The notes below the pieces were generated by a model. It was not told where the DNA came from. It searched no databases and worked only from the letters and a program-made list of their open reading frames with translations. The position numbers and the translations under genes are program-made. Positions 33,691-42,885 of a stretch of 52,587 nt of DNA are shown here, piece by piece. This DNA comes from Nitrososphaeraceae archaeon (GTDB taxonomy: Archaea > Thermoproteota > Nitrososphaeria > Nitrososphaerales > Nitrososphaeraceae). How positions within the stretch are numbered: position 1 is the first letter of the stretch; the number at the start of each line of letters is the position of its first letter. The stretch spans positions 1 through 52,587 of the forward strand of contig QCWD01000010.1 in the NCBI GenBank assembly GCA_013114725.1. The letters are read 5' to 3'.

Positions 33691-35672
33691 ACCTGTCTTT
33701 TCCCCTTTTTATTAAAGCCGTCCATAGTCGTTTGTCCCTGCTGTTTCACATCTGTCTTGTTGATATTTTTATTCTGTCTGACTTTTTTTTTAGATGTACT
33801 AATTTTATCATTTTTGATTTCAAATTTAGCTGCTGAGTTTTTATACGTATTTTTGTTGTCTATTTCTGATACTTCATAAATGTGATTATTGTCATCGGAA
33901 AAATCCTCCTTTTTAACATGTTTTTCAACAAGAGAAGTAAACGAATCGGACAACTTTTTTTTGTCCACGTTTATAGAATCAGATATAGCATCAACAATCA
34001 AAGGAATGTAATGTTTATAAAGTCTGAGCCTATTTTCTGTATCTTTCATTTTTAGCTCCTTTCTGATCTGCGCGCTAACTTTTCTATACAGGTCAGAAAG
34101 ACATGCTTTCATGTATTTTTTCATCTCCCCTTCAGAAGCGATGCTTTCCTTTCCAGCTGTTTTATAAGGAATCTTGGTAGAGCAAATATGAAAGAAAATA
34201 TGAAGTGGCAAAAGTTCAACGGTTCTATCTGTTTTCACCTGAGGGTTAAAAAATTGTTCTTTAACTTCTTTTTTCGTTATTCCCATCTTATTAATTTCCA
34301 CCTCAGAAACTACTTCTCTAGCAACATCGGAGCCTTCATCATATAGCAAAGGGATTTTATTTGCAAATCGAAATAATTTGAACGAACTGATATCCCCTCC
34401 GTATGCGATGCCGCATTCGATGATCATTGGTCTGTTATTTACCACGCATGTTCGTTGCGAGTAGGATGTTAATGCAGGTTTTAAAATCTTTGTTTGTATA
34501 AGATTTCGATTTTCCTGGGTTTTATCTGCATTATTTGATGAAATTTCTTTGTTTACAACAATAACATATTCAGATGTTATGCCTGTAGTCATAATTTCTT
34601 GATTTATAGGACTTAAATGATCGGTATTAGGAGACTGAAAGCGCATGTTTTTGCATACATTTACAACATTTATCAATTCATGTTCATTATATTTATCAGC
34701 AGATTTTGTTTCAATTTTTGATAAACTTATAATTTCTTTTGCCTTGTCGCTTGATAACTTTTGAAACGAATTTGATAAAACTCCCTGTAATGTGATCCTT
34801 TGATTTACAAAATTTGAAATCGCTTTTTTTAGTGTTTGAAGGTCCATCTCTGCAGGGTGTGGTAAGACCTCTCTGGCAGGATTGGGCATTACCGTGGTTC
34901 GGCGTTCAAAATTTATCTTTCCGTCATCACTTTCAAAAGTAAGATTTGCATAAGGATTAATGATACTTGTTTGCGAAATATAATCATAAATTTTATTTTT
35001 TGTTACCGGAGGAAGTCTTGCCCTTAGCACCGTTTCTATACGGAATCCATGACGTTCTTTTATTTTAGAATCCCTGCTGTTTGCAGTGTTTTTTTTAGAT
35101 AGAACAATTGGTTTATTGGTTCCAATATCGGTTCTTAGCTCAAAGAAATATTCATTTGCTTCATCTGCTGATTTAGACCAGACTCTAATTGGATTGTCTG
35201 TATCCTTTGTGGAAAATGCTGCGATCATTTTTAATCCAACTCCGAAAAGTCCTCTCTGTTGTTTTTCAATATACTTTCCAGAGGTCAAAAATGAACATAC
35301 TGCTTCAGGTACCTTTTCCTGTGGAATACCTATCCCGTTATCTTGACATGAAATAATCCACAGGTCATTTTCCTGATCATAAATTTTTAATGATATTGAA
35401 ATATCGGGTAAAATGTGATGGGTTTCACATGAATCAAGCGCATTTTCTATAAGTTCCCTAACTGCCATATACAATATCCTTTCGCCTGTGAAACCGGCTA
35501 GTGCAGAATTATCTACGAAAAATTCTGATTCGGCTTTTTTATTATATTTTATTTTTGCTTTCATTATTTTGTTAACTTTATCATTGATGTTCTTGTTGGT
35601 GTGAGAACTATTCTTTTCTACAACGACAGCCTCATTTGTTTTTGGAATTGATGTTAATTGAGTTCTCATCAA
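33687..35672 (-). CDS. top6B: DNA topoisomerase VI subunit B
   Basis: 661 residues. GHKL ATPase motifs: ELIENALDSCE (N box), CQDNGIGIPQE (G1), RGLFGVGLKM (G2). Transducer residues follow (GKESIASEGE). A long charged C-terminal tail (KKKVRQNKNINKTDVKQQG, ending DGFNKKGKRQV) extends past the conserved core. The N-terminal ~35 residues are also extra; an internal start at about residue 37 (MKAKIKYNKKAES) would fit other archaea. First gene of the top6BA operon. Confidence 0.94.
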   Translation of the reverse strand: MMRTQLTSIPKTNEAVVVEKNSSHTNKNINDKVNKIMKAKIKYNKKAESEFFVDNSALAGFTGERILYMAVRELIENALDSCETHHILPDISISLKIYDQENDLWIISCQDNGIGIPQEKVPEAVCSFLTSGKYIEKQQRGLFGVGLKMIAAFSTKDTDNPIRVWSKSADEANEYFFELRTDIGTNKPIVLSKKNTANSRDSKIKERHGFRIETVLRARLPPVTKNKIYDYISQTSIINPYANLTFESDDGKINFERRTTVMPNPAREVLPHPAEMDLQTLKKAISNFVNQRITLQGVLSNSFQKLSSDKAKEIISLSKIETKSADKYNEHELINVVNVCKNMRFQSPNTDHLSPINQEIMTTGITSEYVIVVNKEISSNNADKTQENRNLIQTKILKPALTSYSQRTCVVNNRPMIIECGIAYGGDISSFKLFRFANKIPLLYDEGSDVAREVVSEVEINKMGITKKEVKEQFFNPQVKTDRTVELLPLHIFFHICSTKIPYKTAGKESIASEGEMKKYMKACLSDLYRKVSAQIRKELKMKDTENRLRLYKHYIPLIVDAISDSINVDKKKLSDSFTSLVEKHVKKEDFSDDNNHIYEVSEIDNKNTYKNSAAKFEIKNDKISTSKKKVRQNKNINKTDVKQQGQTTMDGFNKKGKRQV

Positions 35673-35712
35673 ACTTTAAAACAAAGAGTTTACTTAATTT
35701 AACCTTTTATCT

Positions 35713-35869
35713 TCAAATTTGAGAACCATAAGGAGTTGTAGAGTTTTTAAGCTCTTTTGGATCGTTTTTAATCTCAATTAAATATCGATTGTTTTTTTTT
35801 TCAATAACGATATAGTCTGTTCCGGTCCCAACAACAATACCGTCAATTAAATCTCTAATTTTGACCAAT
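35713..35869 (-). pseudogene. Small gene-like frame interrupted by a one-base shift
   Basis: From TTG 35869, with TTTTTATAAA just upstream, the minus strand reads VKIRDLIDGIVVGTG. It then loses frame in the T-run at 35818-35823 (TGTTTCC). In the shifted frame it continues DYIVIEKKNNRYLIEIKNDP and ends YGSQI at a stop (35713). One base less would give a single protein of about 51 residues, resembling a short beta-barrel domain. It lies between top6B and a hypothetical gene, same strand. A sequencing error and real decay are both possible. Confidence 0.4.
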
Positions 35870-35927
35870 TTGTAATCATAATTATATCTGCCGTTATTTA
35901 TAAAAAGTTATTTGAAGATATAAAACT

Positions 35928-36311
35928 CTATTTTTTTTCCTTACTTACTATCTGCATATATGATTTGATGAGATCGGTATCAGATACTCCTTGGATTACG
36001 TAATTTTGATTATGTGAAAGTTTAATATCCATTGCTACTGCACTATATGGAATTTCAAATTGTTCGATAATTTTTTCATCATCTGTTTCAAAGTATGGAT
36101 AAATGTTTCTATTTTCAATCCTAAATCCCCATATCTTTGTTATCCTTCTATGTCCTGAACCACCTCCACGGCCACCAGCAGAACCGCGTGATTCTTCCAC
36201 CATCAAAATAAAAACAATATTGTCTGATAATAAATTCAAATCGATATCATTTGTGGAAACTATTAATTTCCTATTTGGGAGTTTTATTATATCCTCTATT
36301 TGACTTGACAA
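35928..36311 (-). CDS. Conserved protein of unknown function, 127 residues
   Basis: A soluble alpha/beta protein with a flexible Gly/Arg loop (SAGGRGGGSGHRR) in the middle. The flanking strands are NIVFILMVEES and ITKIWGFRIENRNIYPYFE, then EIPYSAVAMDIKLS. No signal or metal motif. I recognise no family. Same strand as top6BA and 36404-39208, so it could be co-transcribed with STT3. Confidence 0.65.
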   Translation of the reverse strand: MSSQIEDIIKLPNRKLIVSTNDIDLNLLSDNIVFILMVEESRGSAGGRGGGSGHRRITKIWGFRIENRNIYPYFETDDEKIIEQFEIPYSAVAMDIKLSHNQNYVIQGVSDTDLIKSYMQIVSKEKK

Positions 36312-36403
36312 ATTGTTTTTAATATTATGTGGTTTGTTTTAAATTTATGTTCAAAACGATGATAAAATAAACTAGGAAAAATAGAGATCTAAAATATTTA
36401 ATA

Positions 36404-39208
36404 CTATTTTTCCGATATCGTTATTGACGTAATCCTTGCTTTATCTGGCTCGGTGGGCTGGTCATTACTATGTGTAGTCAAAGAAGCGATTTTATCGACT
36501 GTGTCCATTCCTTCAATTACTTTTCCAAATACTGTATACTGATTATCTAAAAATCTTGCATCATCAAGTACAATAAAAAATTGCGAACCAGCGCTGTTAG
36601 GATCACTTGTCCTTGCCATTGACAGGATTCCTCTTTCATGAGGAATGTCATTGAATTCTGCATTTATTGTGTATCCGGGACCTCCACTTCCCCACAAAGC
36701 TTTATTGGCGTCTGATTTTGTATTGGGGTCACCAGCCTGAATTACAAATCCAGGTTTTATTCTGTGAAATACGATATTGTCATAGAATCCTTCTTTTGCC
36801 AATTTGATGAAGTTTTTCGTATGGTTTGGTGCCGCATTCTCAAAAAACTCTATCTTGATTGGCCCTTGTGAGGTTTCCATTAGCGCAATTTCTTTTGAAG
36901 TAGTCATATTTGCTTTAATGTTTAAAGTATTATTTAATTCAGTAGTTTTTATTGTATTTTCTGATCTTGCATCGTCCGCAATTGATGATGTCATAGCAGT
37001 TTTAGCAGGTATTTTTGGTATGTAATCATGGTTAACTTTGTACACTAAAACCCCAAACACTATTCCTGGCTTCCCCGATACGAAGCTATCAGAACCATAT
37101 ACTAAATTCAATGGAAGGTCTGTCTGGTTAAGTGGGTATTTGTTATCGTCCACATACAATCCAGTACTTCCAGGTGTATATTGCGGTGACATGTTATTTA
37201 GAAATTCATCGGTAAATGAGGCATATGCTATTGGAGAAAACGGAATCAATTTACCAAGTAATGTATTGTTCCAAAAGTTTGGTTTGGGAGTAAAACCGTC
37301 ATTTTCTAAAAAGTCTCGCTCTTCAAATCCACCGATTCTAATAAACCACTGCTTTTTACTCTCATCACCACCGCTTCCCAAAGTGTAGAAACTGGTATCA
37401 TTTCCACCGCTGATTCTATTTGCTACTACATATACCAAAATATAGTCAGATTTTAGATCCTGAGCTATCTTTATGCCGGTTTGTTCATCACTCATAAACA
37501 TTTTTGCAATAGTGCTTATTCTGGTTTGATTTATTGTTGCGTTATCCGCCAGACTCGTTTTATTTCCTAAAGTTGTTATCCAATACCCATAGTCCCACCA
37601 TGAGGCAATGACGGCATTATCTGGGGTATTTTTTGATATCCATTCCAGTGCGTTAATCCAGTCAGGAATGGCGATACGAAATCCTGTTCCTCCGTTTGCA
37701 ATAGATGGGGGGATATCTGCGGAATCTATCCAATTATAATTTTGTGGGTAAAGATAGCCATTTCTATCTATTAGAGGGATAGAAACAAAGAAAATTATCA
37801 AAGATATGAAGACCAGCTGGATTATTAATTGAATATTTGTGGCTGGAGGTGATGTTTTGGTTGTTTTTTGGCTTGCTTTTTTTGTGTCTTTATTCATGTG
37901 CTTATATTCATTTTCGATCTCTTTTCTTTCAAGAATATTCCTGGTAACCTCATACAAACCCATGGCCGCTAGTGATATTACCGCTATTGATGAAAACACC
38001 ATCAATCTTGCGAATGTAGCGCTGACATAAATTCCAGTTATTCCTATAATTAAGAGAAAAATTGAGGTATCTGTTCTCTTGGTAAAAGCCATCCAAGCCC
38101 CAAATCCTGCAAATATCAACAGGACAGAATAATCAGTAAAGTAATCTACGACGGTAGGGGTAAAATGTTCTGCCACAGACTGAACCAGTGGATTTTGGGA
38201 AGACAAAAAAGGATTTATGGCGTTAAGATATCGGAATGAGGAACTCAGATAAGTGCCACTGGATACTATACCAGCTCCTATTATTATAAAGCCAAGCAGT
38301 AAGAAAATCAAATTACGTTTTACCTTTGCAGGATTACTTTTTTTTCTAATTACACATGAAATGATGAAAAATATCATTCCTATTACCAGTGAGATACCCG
38401 GAAGTCCAAATACAAAAGAGATACCGGGCCTTGGAAATGCCCCAGCAGATATAATTGTCGATATAGTAAATACGATAATAACTGCAGCTGGAATTGTAAT
38501 ATCCTTTCGTATAAATGGTAAAACGAAGAAAAATATGGAGAGAGGAATGCTAAAATACTGAATCCCTCCCCACGAAGCATTGGCTATGCCAAGTAACAGG
38601 CCACCAATGGCTGCTTTAATTATGGCATATTTTATCTGGTTGTTTTTAAGTCCTGAAATAAATAGATAAATTGCACTTATTGCAAGAAACAGACCAAACG
38701 GTTCTGATTTGAACCATCCCAAATTTCCCCTTTGAATAATAGATGGAGTAAAGGCAAAAAACAAACTGGCAAATAGGCCTGCAGTAGTTGAACTTAATGT
38801 CCTTACCAGTGCAAAGACAACAATTGTGGTCAAAGACCCAATTACAACTGGAAACCAGATAGTAAAGGCAAGCAGAGAACTACCAAATCCAAATAGCTGA
38901 TAAAGTATCGCAGTTCCAACATGTAGTCCAACCTGAGATGACTTGGCCACATCTCTTCCTTCGGGATACCATGATTGGGTGTCATGCCACTGTAGATAAG
39001 ATTCTATGCCGTGTTCAACTACAAATTTTGTAGCTCGGTAATCAAAATAAGGATCAAATTCGTTAAGAAAAAATCCGTATTTGATAGGATACGAACGCAT
39101 AATAAATGCAGTAGAAAATGCAATTGATAGTACCAAGATTACCAGAAGGTGTCTGGTCTTAAATTCAAATGAATTTACACGAAATAGAATTCTATTTGAT
39201 GAAAGCAT
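36404..39208 (-). CDS. STT3 oligosaccharyltransferase fused to a C-terminal cyclophilin domain
   Basis: 934 residues. Residues 1 to ~480 hold about a dozen membrane helices with the catalytic acidic motif FDPYFDYRATKFV in the first external loop. The external domain has SWWDYGYWITTLGNKTS (WWDYG sequon-binding motif) and a DNATINQTRI loop. From ~768 to 934 a complete cyclophilin follows: FHRIKPGFVIQAGDP (catalytic Arg, Phe, Gln), GILSMART, GSQFFIVLDD and YTVFGKV. The single frame is continuous. Both modules lie outside the membrane, so N-glycosylation and prolyl isomerisation would act together on exported proteins. Confidence 0.93.
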   Translation of the reverse strand: MLSSNRILFRVNSFEFKTRHLLVILVLSIAFSTAFIMRSYPIKYGFFLNEFDPYFDYRATKFVVEHGIESYLQWHDTQSWYPEGRDVAKSSQVGLHVGTAILYQLFGFGSSLLAFTIWFPVVIGSLTTIVVFALVRTLSSTTAGLFASLFFAFTPSIIQRGNLGWFKSEPFGLFLAISAIYLFISGLKNNQIKYAIIKAAIGGLLLGIANASWGGIQYFSIPLSIFFFVLPFIRKDITIPAAVIIVFTISTIISAGAFPRPGISFVFGLPGISLVIGMIFFIISCVIRKKSNPAKVKRNLIFLLLGFIIIGAGIVSSGTYLSSSFRYLNAINPFLSSQNPLVQSVAEHFTPTVVDYFTDYSVLLIFAGFGAWMAFTKRTDTSIFLLIIGITGIYVSATFARLMVFSSIAVISLAAMGLYEVTRNILERKEIENEYKHMNKDTKKASQKTTKTSPPATNIQLIIQLVFISLIIFFVSIPLIDRNGYLYPQNYNWIDSADIPPSIANGGTGFRIAIPDWINALEWISKNTPDNAVIASWWDYGYWITTLGNKTSLADNATINQTRISTIAKMFMSDEQTGIKIAQDLKSDYILVYVVANRISGGNDTSFYTLGSGGDESKKQWFIRIGGFEERDFLENDGFTPKPNFWNNTLLGKLIPFSPIAYASFTDEFLNNMSPQYTPGSTGLYVDDNKYPLNQTDLPLNLVYGSDSFVSGKPGIVFGVLVYKVNHDYIPKIPAKTAMTSSIADDARSENTIKTTELNNTLNIKANMTTSKEIALMETSQGPIKIEFFENAAPNHTKNFIKLAKEGFYDNIVFHRIKPGFVIQAGDPNTKSDANKALWGSGGPGYTINAEFNDIPHERGILSMARTSDPNSAGSQFFIVLDDARFLDNQYTVFGKVIEGMDTVDKIASLTTHSNDQPTEPDKARITSITISEK

Positions 39209-39359
39209 GCACGAACATTTATCTAAAATAATCTCCTCTTTTTTAAGGTACCCATCGTTTAAATTTGAAAGTGTTTGTCAAAATCATTTTTGATGTTAAT
39301 TTTTTATTTTGAAATTATCTTAAAATAATGAAATGACATGGTTTGAAGAAACATGATTG

Positions 39360-40377
39360 CTAACGTATTGCAGAATACATGAACGGAAGTAGTGTGGTTA
39401 TCTCTCCGTGAATTGTTACATGTTTTGCAGTTGGATTAATTTTGTTCCAGGACACAGCCTCCCTTACCAGTGCACCACTCAGACTGCCGTCCCATTCATT
39501 GGCTGTGGTAAGGTATACTGCATAGTCAAGTCCACCCCTGAATTGATTCCACCAGAGAGTATGGTGCTTAGATATACCGCCACCTAGCATCAACGCTCCT
39601 GTTTTTTTTGCATCAAAAATAATGTCTGACATTTTAGTCTGGTCCTTTAAAATATTTAATCTAAAATCACTGTGGTTTTGATTAAATAACCAGAACTGAC
39701 TTCCTACGGCACCGTCTACAATACCAGGCACAATTACAGGAATGTTATTTTTATTTGCCCAGTACAAAAATGAACTTTCATTTAATTTACTCCCAATGAA
39801 ATCTATTATTTCAAAAGAACCGACATCTCTTTTTCCACTTTTATAAAATTCATTTAAGATTTTCTGAATAGAGTTTTCTATCAGAGGACCGTAATTTTCC
39901 ATTGGGATTAATATATTTCCCAATCGATGTATCTTTTTATTTTTTAACTTGTAATCATCCATCTGAAAATCACCTGAATAATATTTCTCAAAAGTTCTGG
40001 CAATATCATGGTCCAGTGCACCGCATGTGGTAATTATACAGTCAAACATCTTTTCCTTTATCATATCTTTTATTATTCCCTGACAAAATACGTGTACATT
40101 TTCCATCTTCTTTCATCTCATTTAGGATCTTGACACCAGATACGAAGTTTTTACTTTCAAACCCCCCCGAGCTTCCCATCATCTCAATTACTTTTTTAGT
40201 ATTTTCTGTATTGATTTTTAGATCTTTAACAGGATCTGTTAGGTATTCCTTATTTTGTATTTTTTTTCTGGCATTTTTTTTCAAATCAATATTTTTCAAA
40301 TGTGCTGTAATATAGAATACATGTAATAAATTTGAATTGAATAAAATAAAGTGTTTGTCTAATTTATAAACAGGCAT
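39360..40377 (-). pseudogene. dys: Canonical deoxyhypusine synthase, disrupted by a short deletion and frameshift
   Basis: The N-terminal part (from 40377) reads DPVKDLKINTENTKKVIEMM, GSSGGFESKNFVSGVKILNE and KCTRILSG, then leaves frame and ends at 40042. The other frame resumes at the same point with GIIKDMIKEKMFDCIITTCG and runs intact to 39360. It keeps LGGGISKHHTLWW (active-site Lys) and EWDGSLSGA. Against family members, about 11-12 residues spanning the SNL(I/V)xSG-type NAD-binding segment are missing at the junction, a loss of about 3n+2 bases. The ATG at 40106 would give a product without this segment. It modifies aIF5A when intact. Confidence 0.75.
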
Positions 40378-40397
40378 CTTGTCTATTAAATATCATC

Positions 40398-41480
40398 TTG
40401 GACAGTCGTCATTCTTTTACCGGAAATAAGATAGACCCAAAAGTTATGTCAGCTAACATGACCATAAAGGAACTGGTTGAATTTTACGGCTCCACAGGTT
40501 ATAATGCAAGAAGACTCTATGAAGCATCAGAAATTCTGAAAACCGCAATAAAACGTGGTGCCACGATAGGTTTAACGCTTGCAGGAGCGATGTCTCCTAT
40601 TGGACTTGGAAGGATAATCTCCAAAATGATGGAAAATGGATTCGTCGATTGGATTGTAAGTACCGGAGCAAATGCATACCATGATTTACATTTTGCGTAT
40701 GATCTTCCTGTAAGGCAGGGACATTTTGATGTTGATGATGATGTTTTGTATTCAAAACAGATAGTTAGGATATACGATGTGTACATAAAGGAGATTGAAA
40801 CACTTCAAAAACAAGACACGATTGTTCAAAACAATTTAAGGGATCTGGACCTGAATAGTCCTCATGGTGTCTCAACATCGGACATTTCATATAGTTTGGG
40901 CAAAGCAGCATCGGAAAAATCTCTTTATCCTGACAAATCTTTTATGGTTTCAGCTTTCAAAAATGAGATTCCAGTCTACATTCCAGCAATTAGTGACTCT
41001 TCAATAGGTATGAATATAGTACCGCTGCTTTTTGAAAATAAGAATAATAAAAGAAATGGGTTTTTTCCCAATGTAATTTTGGATGTGGCCGAATCTGCAG
41101 CAATCCTATGGAAAAGCAGACTATCATGTGGCATTGAGGTTGGTGGCGGTGTTCCAAAAAACTTTTTTCAGCAGACAGGACCGACGCTATACCAGATTCT
41201 AAAAATCAAAGAGGGAGGTCATGATTATATTATCCAGCTAACAGATGCCAGGCCTGATACTGGTGGACTTTCTGGAGCTACTTTGCAGGAAGGAAAGAGT
41301 TGGGGAAAAATTAAGACCTCCCATAGCGGCAATGTAATAGTCTACGGTGATGCATCGGTATATCTACCGATACTATGTTCTTATGTGTTATCAGAATGCA
41401 AACCAAGAAAACAAAAAAGGCTTTATAAAATGAAAGATAAATGGCTTGAGGAGATGAAAAAAGAGTATCTAAAAAAGTAA
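40398..41480 (+). CDS. Deoxyhypusine synthase-like protein (intact paralogue)
   Basis: 360 residues from TTG 40398. DHS fold: NMTIKELVEFYGSTGYNARR, GLTLAGAMSPIGLGRIISKM, VDWIVSTGANAYHDLHF, and EVGGGVPKNFFQQ. The last has a Lys at the position of the DHS active-site Lys (GGGVxKHH) but different following residues. DTGGLSGATLQEGKSWGKI replaces the usual WDGS(L/D)SGA. This is the DHS-like/homospermidine-synthase-like branch that co-occurs with canonical DHS in thaumarchaea. It is divergent from the broken dys gene, with only 20 bases between the two starts. Since canonical dys is disrupted here, this could be the only functional member. Confidence 0.85.
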   Translation: MDSRHSFTGNKIDPKVMSANMTIKELVEFYGSTGYNARRLYEASEILKTAIKRGATIGLTLAGAMSPIGLGRIISKMMENGFVDWIVSTGANAYHDLHFAYDLPVRQGHFDVDDDVLYSKQIVRIYDVYIKEIETLQKQDTIVQNNLRDLDLNSPHGVSTSDISYSLGKAASEKSLYPDKSFMVSAFKNEIPVYIPAISDSSIGMNIVPLLFENKNNKRNGFFPNVILDVAESAAILWKSRLSCGIEVGGGVPKNFFQQTGPTLYQILKIKEGGHDYIIQLTDARPDTGGLSGATLQEGKSWGKIKTSHSGNVIVYGDASVYLPILCSYVLSECKPRKQKRLYKMKDKWLEEMKKEYLKK

Positions 41481-41540
41481 CATATTTACGGTAAAAAATA
41501 GCATCTCTTTTTTGGTATTTACATTTATTCTGGAAGAGTA

Positions 41541-41611
41541 AGAGTACGATGGTCCGTGTCTAAGCTTACCAGACAGATGACGGTTTCATGACGAATCTGT
41601 AGTCAAAAAAA
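41541..41611 (+). other. GC-richer intergenic segment with hairpin
   Basis: In the 270-base gap after the DHS-like gene, a stretch stands out by G+C. It contains a perfect 6-bp hairpin ACAGAT (41573-41578) / ATCTGT (41595-41600) enclosing two ATGACG copies. A structured RNA is possible, but no family fits. Strand unknown. Confidence 0.25.
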
Positions 41612-41682
41612 TAAATCGGCATCATAGATAAATTCAAAATAGAATTTCAAGATAACAAAATCATCTTAAATGAATAGAATCC

Positions 41683-42477
41683 AGAACATATTGGAAAGAT
41701 AGAAGACAAATACGTTATTCCTAAATTAATCAGAGCTGTATTTATCATAATCATATTCTAAACAGAAATATCTTTTTTTTAGATAAAATGTCATTATTGA
41801 CAATATCATTAATCCTGTCAATATCTATCCCATAATACTTGCCTTCAAAATTTCTCAACTTGTTAAATGCCCTGTTTAAGATCGAAAGACATACATCATT
41901 TTCATCCTTTTGAAAATGGACAAATGCCGCTGCAATTAAAATGATACCGTTTAGTAATATTTTTTCATCACCAAAAGACTTCTTCCACACATTTTCTAGT
42001 TTTTCATGAGCCCACCAGTATTTTTCTTCGTTGAAAAGAATTATTGCTTTTTTTATCAGACCCTCTTTATCATAGTCTAGATGTTCTTCGACTTTTACTA
42101 TTTCTTTAAAAGATGATATATTTTTCATTGATTCTATAATATCGTTTATATCAATTTGTTCTGACATACTTATATCAAATTCTAAAAATTTATTTGCTAT
42201 CCTCAGATCACGTATGATTATCTCTTTAGTATCAAATAATCCACGCGCTTTAGATAAAATGGTCCATGACTTGTCTGGAGAAAAGGAATCCTTTGGGTCA
42301 TTATCAAGATATAGCATGTATCTTTTGGAAGGATTTCCTGTCATAGCAAGTACAATATTATGCTTTCAGATATATGATATTTATTAATAATAAAACCTGT
42401 TCTTAAATTGATCAGGATTCATAAATGAAATTGAATAACTCGTAAAATTCACTGAAGAACATATTGGAAAAATAGAA
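41683..42477 (+). repeat. Two 22-bp direct repeats flanking the DUF309 gene
   Basis: Positions 41683-41704 and 42456-42477 share 21 of 22 bases (AGAACATATTGGAAA then G/A, ATAGAA). Both translate as EHIGKIE in one plus-strand frame, followed by similar EDKYV or EIEYV. They may be remnants of a duplicated short coding sequence. The unit between them is the DUF309 gene. Confidence 0.6.
41751..42344 (-). CDS. DUF309-domain protein
   Basis: 197 residues. The C-terminal half carries the DUF309 signature ILFNEEKYWWAHEKLENVW (Trp, His, Glu) plus LLNGIILIAAAFVHFQKDE, an all-helical fold of unknown function. The N-terminal half is a separate alpha/beta segment with SPDKSWTILSKARGLFDTKE. DUF309 proteins are usually shorter, so the N-terminal domain is an addition. 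Short direct repeats flank the gene. Confidence 0.75.
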   Translation of the reverse strand: MTGNPSKRYMLYLDNDPKDSFSPDKSWTILSKARGLFDTKEIIIRDLRIANKFLEFDISMSEQIDINDIIESMKNISSFKEIVKVEEHLDYDKEGLIKKAIILFNEEKYWWAHEKLENVWKKSFGDEKILLNGIILIAAAFVHFQKDENDVCLSILNRAFNKLRNFEGKYYGIDIDRINDIVNNDILSKKKIFLFRI

Positions 42478-42602
42478 ATAGAATATGTATTTTCCTTAAA
42501 TGATGAACCATAAGACCAAAATTTTTATAAAAATGTCATTTGAATAAAATAATTATGTATTTTAAAATATATACCTGTATTTTATATTTTTTAATAGGAT
42601 AA

Positions 42603-42827
42603 ATGTCAAATAATCCCGAAATCGGAATAGCTGCTATGTATAGAATAATCAAAAAATCAGGAGCAGAAAGAGTTAGTGATGATGCTGCTGATGAACTTCG
42701 TCACACACTTGAAGAATTGGGTATGAAAATTGCAAAAAATGCAGTCGAGTTGAGTTCTCATGCTGGTAGAAGAACAGTAAAAGCCGAAGATATCAAATTG
42801 GCGTCAAAGCATATTTTAAATTTATAA
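42603..42827 (+). CDS. Archaeal histone (HMf-type)
   Basis: 74 residues: a single histone fold with AAMYRIIKKSGAERVSDDAA, ELRHTLEELGMKIAKNAVEL and HAGRRTVKAEDIKLASKHIL. The R-T-V-K-x-E-D-I loop 2 is conserved. No N- or C-terminal tail. It wraps DNA as dimers or longer hypernucleosomes. A strong promoter is suggested by TATA-like ATTTTATATTTTTTAATAG directly upstream. Standing alone on the plus strand. Confidence 0.95.
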   Translation: MSNNPEIGIAAMYRIIKKSGAERVSDDAADELRHTLEELGMKIAKNAVELSSHAGRRTVKAEDIKLASKHILNL

Positions 42828-42885
42828 ACAAATTTTTAAGGTATTTTTCTTACCTATAAATTGCCAGTATTGAAATTCCTTTCAA

